A stretch of DNA of 64,000 bases, from contig JASKMD010000028.1 of assembly GCA_030144725.1 (NCBI GenBank), forward strand, positions 3,388,419 to 3,452,418, read 5' to 3'. The notes below the pieces were generated by a model. That model made no database searches and was not told the DNA's origin. It saw only the letters and a program-made list of their open reading frames with translations. Position 1 is the first letter of the stretch. Every line of letters starts with the position of its first letter. This DNA is from Haematococcus lacustris (Eukaryota > Chlorophyta > Chlorophyceae > Chlamydomonadales > Haematococcaceae). Below are positions 25,301 through 33,947 of the stretch, piece after piece. The translations under genes were made by a program, and so were the position numbers.

Positions 25301-28300
25301 AGGAGTAAAGTCGACAGCCACACCAGCAGGAGTGATGAGAAAAGGACACAGGACAAGATCAGGTTCCTTACACACCTACAGCAGCAGCAGCACCATGCAA
25401 TGGCATCAGTGAAGTATAGTATAATGTCAGAGGCGGACCTGTTACGGAAAAATAACGGTCGAGGCTGGGTCGAAAGTTGCAGTAAACGTCGAGGCGTAGC
25501 CGAGACGTTTACGCAACTTGAGACCTGGCCGATACTGTTATTTGGACGTGAACAGCGCTGGCCCAGACATTATGCGATATCCCTATACATTACGGGCACA
25601 CGATTTGGAGCCTCGCTGCTATTGCGGCTGTGCTCCACGCGTCGGAGACGACAGCAGAAGCATTGCGCAAACCACGCTCTTTCTTGGTGGTTGTGCACTT
25701 TTGCTGTAAATGTCTGCGCTTTCCCCGTGCATGTGTGCAAGTCGTGCACTTTTTCAGTAAATGTTTGCACTTTTCCCGTAAATGTGTGCAAGTCGTGCAC
25801 TTTTCCTGTAATTGTTTGCAAGTCACCCCCTTTTCACTCTTTTCCCTAGGACAAACTTCCAGCCGCAGCCTCACCCATACCAGTTTGCCCACCGGCCAAG
25901 ATGCCCGACAGCACCTACACCGTCAGCAGTGGAAGCATTGGCGACGACGACGACCAGTGCGGCAGTGATAACGACTTCGAGATACCAACATGTAACCTTC
26001 TTCCGCCTCCGCTAGAGGTCGCAACAGCACGTTTGGCAGCTACGAGCGTTGACCTCTTTCGACTTGCATCATTTGACTAATAATACCACGTCCGTTGCGC
26101 AACAGGGTCCCCGGAGAACAAAGTGGCTGGGCACCCTAACACCGCCGTTGCAGCTGTCGCAGGAGCTCGGATGGCTGATGCAGATGGTGTGGCTGCGGAA
26201 TGGCGGTGTGGCTGCGCAGACGGTGTGGCTGCGCACTGGACGCTTTGCACTGCTGTGGAAGGTCATTGATGGCCATGACAAGAATGCCTTCAAGGCGGGA
26301 GAGGTGAGGTCATCAAGAGGTGTAGCAGCCAAGCACGCAACCTGACATTCCAATACTGGATTCCAATGCTTTGTGCTTGCAGGTTACCCACACGCGCAAA
26401 CGGGCAGGCATTGTCACTGAGGACGACCTTGTGAAGGCAGCCCCACACATGGAGCCGGGGAATCCCAGGGGACTGCAAAACCGCGTCATATATGCCCTGA
26501 CTACCAGTGCTTTCCTCCATGGTGACCAGTTGGTCAACCTCGAGCTCCATCACCTTGTGCGCATCTACCCAGGTGAGATTGTGTGGCAGCCATGCATGCA
26601 TCATCTACATCTGCTGCTCCATGTCATGTGTCATGGCTGATATGAGTGATGCAAGTAATCCCTATTGTGCATGCATGTGGCATGTGTAGGATCTGAGTGT
26701 GATGTGGATGCCTTCAAGATCAAGGACATCGCATGCAAGAACTGGCAGGGTGGCTTGGCTGACCTGGGCCGTGAGCCGCCACAAAAGATGATACGGGGCC
26801 ACTCATCGCTGCCTGTTGGGCTGGACAAGTACGAGAAGGCCAAGATCTGCAATGTCGCAGCCCTAGACCTGCTGCTTTCCAAGCACCCGAAGACTGACCC
26901 CCAGCACCAGCGTCTGTTGCTCAAGCCCTTGCCAACAACCAACAAGGAGTCTGGGGTGTGGTATGGCAGCCAGGCTGTGGGCATCAGCTCTGTGCGGCAA
27001 CACTGGAAGACTATGTTCCCCAACTCCACTCTCCACGGCGGCAAGCGCTCCACCGCCACGGCTGCCCTAGCATCTGGCGCACCCCTTCCCCTTGTGCAGA
27101 GGGAGGGAGGGTGGAAACACCCTGACAGCGTCGCTGTGTACCGTCATGCCGACAAGGAGGCCCGGCAGAAGCTTAGCAACGCCATCAACGCTCCCATGGT
27201 GGCAGCTGCGCCCCGCACCACACCCAGCTTGGCCTCATTGACATCCTTGCCAGAGCCCACCGTCATTGTGCCAGAGCCGCCGTCCAGCTGCAGCGGCCCT
27301 TCCGCGGCCACCTCCCTCCCCACGCCACCTCCTACCACCTCCCCACCGCCCGTCACCCCAGCTAGCATGCCCAGCTGGCAAGAACTGGCAGCTGCTAATG
27401 GCTGGATGGCCCCCCCCCCAAGCCCCGCACCTAGTTGCCACCCTGTAGCAGCAATGCCTACCCCTCGACCAGAGTCTGCACCTCCGGTCAACAGCTTCCC
27501 TGGCGGCGGTCCTTCAAGCATCTGGCCCGGTGGTGGTGCCTTTGGCGGCGGTGTCCCTGGCAGCTGGCCCGGCGGAGGTGCCCCTGGCAGCTGGCCCGGC
27601 GGCGGTGCCCCTGGCACCTGGCCCAGCAGCGGTGCCGCTGGCTCCTGGCCCGGCGGCGGTGTCCCTAGCACCTGGCCCGGGGGCGGTGCCCCCTTCAGCA
27701 GCTGGCCCGGCGGCGGTGCCCCCTCGAGCAGCTGGCCTGGCGGCGGTGCCCCCTCTAGCAGCTGGCATGCAAGCAGCCACCCTGCCCTAATTGTTGTGCT
27801 TGCTGTAATTGTTGTGCTTGCTGTAATTGCCCAAGTCTGGTCAACATATCCGTATAAATCTACAACTACGACAAAGTAACAATAAATTATTCTCCCGTAA
27901 TGTATAGGGATGCATGTATACATCATGCGCCGAGCTGGAGTGATGATAGTAACAAAGTACTAGGGTTACTCATAACTATAGCTAAAAGTGCTAACAGCGT
28001 GTGCAACGATGTGCGAGTCGTGGAAGTTGTAGCTTGCATGGTGACGAGCTTGCACGGTGAAGCTCATGGTGAAGCAGTCGTCGTAGAAGGAATTTGGGTT
28101 AAGAGGTGCACTTTTCAGCAATCTACTGGTCTTCCACATTTCTCCAGTAATTGGGGTCAAGTCGCCCACATCTCTACGAGTCAAGTCACTTTTTGAGCAT
28201 CCAAAGCACAGGAGAGAAGAGCAGGTGACCAGGCAGCAGGATCAGGCAATAGTTTCCCACTCCCTTTCGCCCAGCCTTTTCAACCCCCTCCACTGTCACA

Positions 28301-31300
28301 CCCTTTACCACCTCCCAGTCATAGCCTTGCAAAAGAGGTGTGAGAAGAGATGGGCGCATCACACCTGCAGAGTGAGGTAGGTGCGTGAGCTGGTGGCACG
28401 CAACTCAACCCCCTGCATGTCGTACTGCCGGACGTCAATCTCATGCTGAAGCTCCTCAGCCCACAGCAGCTGCTTCACCTGCAAGCAGCAAGGTCCTGCA
28501 GGTGGTGTCAAGGCAAGGGGTGGCAATGACGATGGTGGGTTTGCACTGTTCAGCCCTGCAGGCTCAAGGGTTAGGCGGGAGGACCACCACACCTTTTCGA
28601 GCTGCAAGATGACTGAGACAAGACAATAGAAACGGCTGGAAAACCTATGCCTGTTACAGCCCTGTAGGCACTGTTACAGCCCTGTAGGCTCAAGCACTAG
28701 GCAGGAGGAGCAGCGCTCCTTTCTGAGCTGCTAGATGACTTGGAGACAAGTCAATGACAATGACTGGACAACATGTGCCCAGCTGCTCACCCCTCATCTG
28801 GCCCCAATTGCAACCATCCCAACTGCCAGGTGCAAAATGTAAACTGCCAAGTCTCCAAGTGAGGGAGATCAGAGAAAGGTTTGCTTAGTCACATGGGCAA
28901 CAACCTGAGCAGAGTGCATGGCAGTCTCACTCTTCTGAGACCCATGCAGCCATGCAGCCTGAGGAAGAAGGCTGGGTTTAGAAGGCCAGGCTAGAGGTGC
29001 ATCTCCCTGACACCTGGTGCTGCTGCGGATCCCCTGCCCCTGCCCCAGCTACCACCTCCCGCTGGCCTTGTAGCCTATGCCAGTCACCCTGCAGGCAACC
29101 CACCTTGGTTGCATACTGCACCATGTCAGTGACTGCCCCGCACACCTTTTCCTCAACCGCCAGCACGCTGTGGCAGCATCAGCAGCATCAGCAGCATCAG
29201 CTGATTATCAGCAACAGTAACAGTGGCAGCAGGGTCGCCCTGGAGCCAAGCCCTGCAGCAGAAGCAGCTGCAGCAGTAAGCAGACATTGTGAGTGTCTGG
29301 GCTAAGGAAGCGCCCAGCAGCATCAGCACCGGCTGCAACCTCAGCAGCAGAGGGCAGGGGGCTGGGGCCAGGCCCAGGAGCAGCAGCCCCAGCCCCAGCA
29401 GCAGCAGCCACAGCAGCGGCAGCAGCACCAGCCTCAGCAGCAGCCACAGCCACAGCCGCAGCCCCAGCAGTCAGCCCTGCAGGAGTGAGCAGTGCTTGGG
29501 GGCTGACTCAGGGCCAAGAAGCACCCACTTGCCATCCCGGTACGCTTGGTCCATCCAAGGAGGTGGCTTGTGCTGCCCAGGGGGGTTGATGTACCTGCAA
29601 GGTCGGTAGGTGCGGGGGCAAGAAGGCAACACCTTGGGGGAGAGGGGTGGGGGCAAGAGCTGGGGTGGAGTGAGGTGGGGATGGGAGCCAGGCAGAAAGC
29701 CAGGGGGGGGAACAGGAGGGGGGTCCGGGGGTGCCAGGGGCAGGCCAGGGGGGCATTACTGCATGCTCAGGTGTGTGTGGCTGCCTGGGGGGCTGGTTGG
29801 CAACAGGCGGTCACCAGGGGGGGTCCAGGGGGGGCCCAGGGTCAGGCCAGGGAGCCAGGGAGCCAGGCAGGGGGCCAGGCAGGGGGCCAGGTGGGGCCCA
29901 GCAAGGAAGCCAGGGGGCCTGGATGCTTGGCCGCGGCCAGCTGGGCCACAGGGAGGGGAGCACAGGGGGTCACACCTTGCCATGGAGCGGGGTGGGGGCT
30001 CCCCAGCCACTGCCTCCTGCTCAGGCCGCTCCAGCCGCGTCTTGTGCTTGGGGCGGTAGGGCGCTGTAGGCCTCAGGTCCACACCTGGGTGGACACAGCC
30101 AGGCAGCAGCTGGGTGGCAGCTGGGTGGCAGCTGGGTAGCAGCTGGGTAAGTTCTAGGGTAGCAGCTGGGTAGCAGCTGGGTAACACCCTCTCCCACCTT
30201 CTGGCAGGTCCACCTCGCAGCTGATGGACACGGCACGAGCGATGGTGAAGCCGCCAAAATCCAGGAGCACCACATCCCTCAGCAGCCCATAGTTCTGAAG
30301 AGATGGGTAATGTCAGGCCAGCTCAGCTCAGTTCGGGGCAGCTCAGGGTCAGGGTCAGCGCCCCAAAAGCAAAGCAGTCAGGGTCAGGGTACACTTCACA
30401 CAAGGCAGAAGGGATCAGAATCGTGGCAGCATCGACAGCAGCAGCAGCAGCAGGAGCAGCAGGAGCAGCAGGAGCAGCAGGAGCAGCAGGAGCAGCAGGA
30501 GCAGCAGCAGCAGCAGCAGCGGCACACTGCACCTGGTCTAAAGCAGTGGAAGCACATGATGGTGGGCGGTGGGCAGGCTAAGAGGAGGGGGAGGGGGGTC
30601 ACAGGCCTGCAGGCTGCACCAGGCCCAGGCGGCATACTGACCGAGACAACCACCGTGATGGTGAGGGAGGTGGCGGCTGAGGGCTGAAGCACTTGGGCCA
30701 CGCCAGGGGGGCCCATACCCAGCACATCCGTCACGCTGCAGCCATGGAGTAAGTCAGGCAGCGGTGGTCAGGTCAGGTCAGGTCAGGTCAGGTCAGGTCC
30801 GGTCCGGTCCGGTCCGGTCCGGTCCGGTCCGGTCCGGTCAGGTCAGGTCAGGTCAGGTCAGGTCAGGTCAGGTCAGGTCAGGTCAGGTCAGGTCAGGTCA
30901 GGTCAGGTCAGGTCAGGTCAGGTCAGGTCAGGTCAGGTCAGGTCAGGTCAGGTCAGGTCAGGTCAGGTCAGGTCAGGTCAGGTCAGGTCAGGTCAGGTCA
31001 GTGTGGGAGGGCAGCAGGGGCAGCACGTACCGCAGGGTTGAGGCGCGAGCTGAGGACATGACCATAAATTGTGCCTACCTATGCAAGCATGCAGAATGGC
31101 ATGCATGCACTCATGCAAGCCCAGCCCGCCCATGCGCCCACCTGATCTCTGGCCGCCTCCGCAGCAGGTTGAATGACTGCAGCGTGACGTCCTGGCTGTC
31201 TTCATTGCAGATGCTGAGCTCCATCCTGACCTCCTGGTCCAGGCTGCAGCTCACTTCACTGTCCAGCTGGCTGACTGTCACGCAGCCAGCATTGGCCTGC

Positions 31301-31850
31301 AGGCCACCGGTCTGCCTCACATGGCGCGCCAGCTGCTTGATGCGATGCTGCGCTGAGCCGCAGTGGGCGGCCCACTCCTGCTGGCTGCTGCACTGCTTGC
31401 TGCACAGCTTGCACAGGAATGGTGGGGGGGCTGAGGATGGGAGTTCTGGGGGGGGGCCGCCCTGGGTGCCTTTCCCCCTGCTGCCGCCTCCCCCTCCCAC
31501 CCCGCCGCCAAACAGGCCACTGCCGTACCCATTACGGGAGCCATGGACATGGCTGCCGAAGCCACCATCAGGCACCCCCCCACCGCCGCCACCGTAGCAA
31601 CTTCTGCTGTCACCGTAGCCATTGCCGTTGTTGACAGGGTCATAGGCCGCCCCATTGCCCCTGGAGGGATGGGTGGCGTGGGCGTTGCTGCCGTAGCCGC
31701 CGCCCCGGTGTGGCACATGAGGAGGAGGAGGAGTGGGAGCTTGGGTCTGGGTGGGGGGCTGCACACGCACGGGCGCATGGGCAGGGGTGAGCAGTGCCAG
31801 GCCAGGGAAGCGGCTGTGTGGGTATGGGGTGTGGGGTGAGGAAAAACATG
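16320..31850 (-). CDS. SDE3/MOV10-type superfamily 1 RNA helicase with N-terminal zinc finger
   Basis: RNA helicase of the UPF1-like group that acts with Argonaute in RNA silencing (family knowledge). Approximate exons with landmarks: 31142-31810 Gly/Asn-rich N-terminus and C2H2 finger (CKLC...H...H); 30642-30739; 30203-30297 ([20 protein letters not shown]); 29980-30085; 29480-29594; 29100-29167; 28366-28481 ([14 protein letters not shown], diagnostic of MOV10); 25144-25270 ([15 protein letters not shown]); 24940-24993; 24230-24300; 23850-24035; 23431-23580 with Q motif NAEQRAAV and Walker A GPPGTGKT; 23078-23178 ([17 protein letters not shown]); 22370-22440; 21906-22005; 21140-21260 with motif II FIDEAG; 20763-20899 with motif [15 protein letters not shown]; 19975-20080 ([13 protein letters not shown]); 19735-19830; 19385-19485; 18490-18620; 18170-18272 with motif V VEEFQGQE; 17465-17580 with motif [19 protein letters not shown]; last exon about 16320-16910, stop TAA. 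Every helicase motif is intact. The start codon was not found; the 5' end is open. Confidence 0.88.
18636..19006 (+). repeat. GGGGAGGTG-type G-rich minisatellite in helicase intron
   Basis: Irregular 9-15 bp units built from GGGGAGG and GGGGAGA. Runs of four G every few bases make G-quadruplex formation likely on the + strand; the transcribed pre-mRNA is C-rich here. Confidence 0.85.
20226..20752 (+). repeat. 20-bp satellite, 26 perfect units, in helicase intron
   Basis: Unit GCTGAGGGGCAGGCAGGCAG repeats without a visible mismatch from 20226, ending in a partial unit at 20752. The array stops about 10 bp before the splice donor of exon 20763-20899. It is open in several frames, which creates long artefactual Cys/Pro/Leu proteins. 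Confidence 0.95.
22455..22935 (+). repeat. GTGTGAGGGG-type imperfect minisatellite in helicase intron
   Basis: Units of about 9-10 bp (gtgtgagggg, gtgtaaggg) with frequent variation. It follows three copies of a 'tgccctgtttaca' word (22510-22590). Confidence 0.85.
22982..23066 (+). repeat. CCCCTG / CTCCTG hexamer array
   Basis: About 14 tandem hexamers immediately downstream (on the minus strand) of helicase exon 23078-23178, beginning about 12 bp from its donor. It belongs to the same CCCCTG family seen at 39.25, 43.37, 47.3 and (as GGGGCA) 54.97 kb. Confidence 0.85.
23654..23828 (+). repeat. GAGGAGGGGA 10-mer array in helicase intron
   Basis: About 17 near-perfect copies of gaggagggga. 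Purine-only on the + strand, so potentially triplex-forming. Confidence 0.9.
24440..24560 (+). repeat. Triplicated CCCGGGGATTATA-type unit in helicase intron
   Basis: Three imperfect units of about 34 bp share 'cgcagcccggggattata' and 'gcgtaccccg', the third more diverged (cgggcccggcaatcata). The surrounding AT-richer DNA (24400-24700) looks foreign to the intron and may be a decayed transposon end. Not assigned further. Confidence 0.6.
25448..25552. repeat. Imperfect inverted repeat at the 5' side of the Crypton-like element
   Basis: Outer words aaataacgg... and ...tgttattt and inner words AAGTTGC-AGTAAACGTC and GACGTTTAC-GCAACTT pair as arms of about 45-50 bp around a GAGGCGTAGCC loop. It lies in the same intron as the recombinase gene and is a candidate regulatory or terminal structure. 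Confidence 0.6.
25690..25850 (+). repeat. Short direct repeats upstream of the recombinase ORF
   Basis: The words gtaaatgtgtgcaagtcg and tgcactttttc/tgcacttttcc recur about three times with roughly 45 bp spacing, directly upstream of the proposed ATG at 25901. AT-rich relative to surroundings. Position suggests promoter or recombinase-binding repeats, but this is inference. Confidence 0.55.
25901..27879 (+). CDS. Crypton-type tyrosine recombinase (DUF3504-like)
   Basis: Proposed exons 25901-26017, 26106-26303, 26383-26572 and 26690-27879 join in phase to a 564-aa protein. The last two junctions are firm; the first intron is my best phase-consistent choice. The box I region reads [20 protein letters not shown], then [12 protein letters not shown], where DUF3504 proteins usually have LRGG with the first catalytic Arg; here His stands there. 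Downstream come the family strands LLLKPLP and [13 protein letters not shown], then box [16 protein letters not shown] and [20 protein letters not shown]. Trp replaces the usual His in G(H/W), and the nucleophile Tyr lies 9 residues later, the spacing seen in lambda integrase. The tail is a Gly/Pro/Trp repeat ([15 protein letters not shown]) and a hydrophobic segment ([17 protein letters not shown]) near the C-terminus, unusual for a recombinase. The reading frame is intact. Confidence 0.72.
30436..30521 (+). repeat. CAG / CAGGAG array in helicase intron
   Basis: CAGCAG then (GAGCAGCAG)n then CAG units, near helicase exons 30203-30297 and 30642-30739. Intronic by the exon model. Confidence 0.85.
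30769..31001 (+). repeat. GGTCA pentamer array with an internal GGTCC block
   Basis: Five GGTCA-type units, then nine GGTCC units (about 30796-30839), then more than 30 perfect GGTCA units. The sharp switch of unit inside one array points to local homogenisation. A related GGTCGGGTCA stretch sits at 19875-19925. Confidence 0.95.
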
Positions 31851-31863
31851 GAAGGTCACACAC

Positions 31864-33947
31864 AAAGGTCTGGCCGACAAGTGCGGGAAGCTGGCAGGAA
31901 GCTGGCAGGAAGCTGTTAGGAAGCTGTCATGGGGCAAGGCCGGGCAGGGGTGGCTGACAAGGCGTTGGGGTTAGGTTTAGTGGTGGTGTGTAACAAGAGG
32001 CATGTGGCAGGGCAGTGGAATAGATGGTGGAGCAGGTGGTCCAGGCCTGGAAGGCCGGGAAGGGCAGGCTGCAGTGAGGCTGCCTCGGGCTGGCCTCAGC
32101 ACCAGAGACAGCACAGAGACAGCACAAGGCAGGGCAGTGACAGAGACCCCAGGCAGGCAGACAGAGGCAATGTGAGCAAGCAAGCGTGAGCGACCACGCA
32201 AGGACAGAGACCGAGACATAAGCAGAGGTGAGTACCAGCGGCAAGAAGCAGAGGCAGCCAGGCGGGTTACCCCGCCTCATCTGGCCTCCTCTGAACCACA
32301 GCACTCCGCAGCAAGGGGGGCAGACAGGCAGGTCCTGCTCCTGTGTGTGCCCTCAGGAAGGTAGGGGAAGGGGGAAGGAGGGGAGGAGGGAAGGAGGGGA
32401 GGAGAAGCTAACCCTGGCCTTCCTAAGGGTCAGCCAGAGCAAGGGGGGCAGACAGGCAGGTCAGCCAGGTGCAAGCAGCACGTGTGCCTGGCTGCTGCCC
32501 CTCCTCCCCTCCTTGACTACAGCTGCTGACTCACCTTTGTCAATACAAAGGTTTTGCCGATCCTGCATGCACCACCCAGGTGTGATGCTGTGTGTGACAT
32601 AGCTGTGTCCTGACAGCCTGCGGCTGAAGGGCCATGCTGGGTGACTGACCGCATGCATCCATGCTGCCCCACCAGCTCTAGGCTGTAGCCCCGTCAGAGG
32701 GGGCAGGCAATAGTGTAGATGGAAGGCGGCTACGCCATGTGTATGGGAACATAACTCCACACAGACATAACATCGCCCCCTGTGAGGGGACCTAGATTTA
32801 CCCTTGTGGTGGTACATGCTGCTCGCTGGGCTGGCGAGGGGGGTGCTGTGTCACTCTATCGCCGTGCTCAGAGCTGTGCTCATTGCCTTACCTCGTGTAT
32901 TCATGCTGTCTTGCTTTAAAGAAACGGTTCAACGCTGCATATATGCCGTTGTGCTCTTCAAAACCATGAGTGCGGCAAATGTACTTGACAATGGCCCCTG
33001 CCCCAGCTGCCTGCAGGTAGAATTGACACACGTGCTTGGACTTGGGATTCCTACTGCAGCATTATGCAAGCTCATACGGGGTGTGCAGCATCGCACCCCA
33101 TCACGCCTTGACGCCATGAACTGCTCAATGGATGCGGCGACACCATCGTCAAAGGTGGTGGGTGCACGGCCTGGCGGCATTTAGGCCTACGCCTTCGCCA
33201 CTGGTCGTCGCCTACGTTGTGCGCTGCCCGCGAAGAAAAGGAGATATCCGTGAAAAGCTAGTGCGACATCCGAGAAAAGTCAAGATTTTTTCTGGGCCTG
33301 GTTGATGCTCTGTGAGTCAAGTCAAGTACTCTTCGCAGTCGTGATGTTGCCAAATTATATACATGACAATGCAGTATAGCATAACATTCCTTGACTGAAT
33401 CCTACACTTTTGCACAATACCTTGGCGCACGTGCAGCTGCTAAACATCCACGCAAGGCCTTGTCAGGTGTCACTCCCGCGCGCCATGCATGTCATGCCAT
33501 GCGGTCATGCCATGTCATGCCATGCAGTAGACCCTGCAGGCCCACGAGAACCCAATAGTCGGAGGCCAAGCTGTTACGGGACATACTCCCAAATGAAAAG
33601 GGATACCAAGATACAGCAGTGGGCGTTGCTTAAAACAGCAGCGAGTGTACTAGTATCTAGTTGGCAAGATTAGCCGGTCCCAACATTAATTTAGGTTGGT
33701 CATCTTCGCTTTATTACTAGTACTTAGTAGTACTAGTTTGCTTTTCGGTCGTTCCCGAACAAGCAGTGTTACCGGCTACCGGACGTAGTCAGTGGCAGAA
33801 CATAAGCTGCAGCAGTACAGGAGGTGCGGCATCTCTTGCATTACACGTCTCCAACCCCCAGCAACTGGATTGACGCAGTTTATGAATGCGTCAAAGAGTA
33901 GTTTGGCATCCACCCATACACGCGTATAGCAGCTGGGCTGGCGCCGA
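31864..33947. other. Intergenic, between helicase 5' side and homoserine kinase 3' end
   Basis: Mostly low-complexity frames. The helicase first exon and promoter must lie somewhere here but no start could be fixed. A diverged repeat-A fragment lies near 32690-32765. TTACA at 33841-33845 (minus TGTAA) is a good polyadenylation signal for homoserine kinase, 103 nt past its stop. The 33200-33370 stretch is AT-rich with repeated GAGAAAAG/GTGAAAAG words. Confidence 0.5.

Larger units (their letters stand above)
25400..28200 (+). mobile_element. Crypton-like tyrosine-recombinase element inside a helicase intron
   Basis: The helicase intron between exons 28366-28481 and 25144-25270 holds a complete-looking + strand gene for a DUF3504-type tyrosine recombinase, the enzyme class of Crypton DNA transposons. 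AT-rich flanks, the inverted repeat at 25448-25552 and direct repeats at 25690-25850 belong to the same foreign block. Cryptons lack terminal inverted repeats, so the limits given are approximate. The element lies antisense to its host. Confidence 0.65.

Noticed and set aside
31111..31863. Start of the helicase at the first codon of this open frame
   Set aside because: The frame begins with GTG, not ATG, and an acceptor-like CACACAG lies inside it, so an upstream exon is expected.
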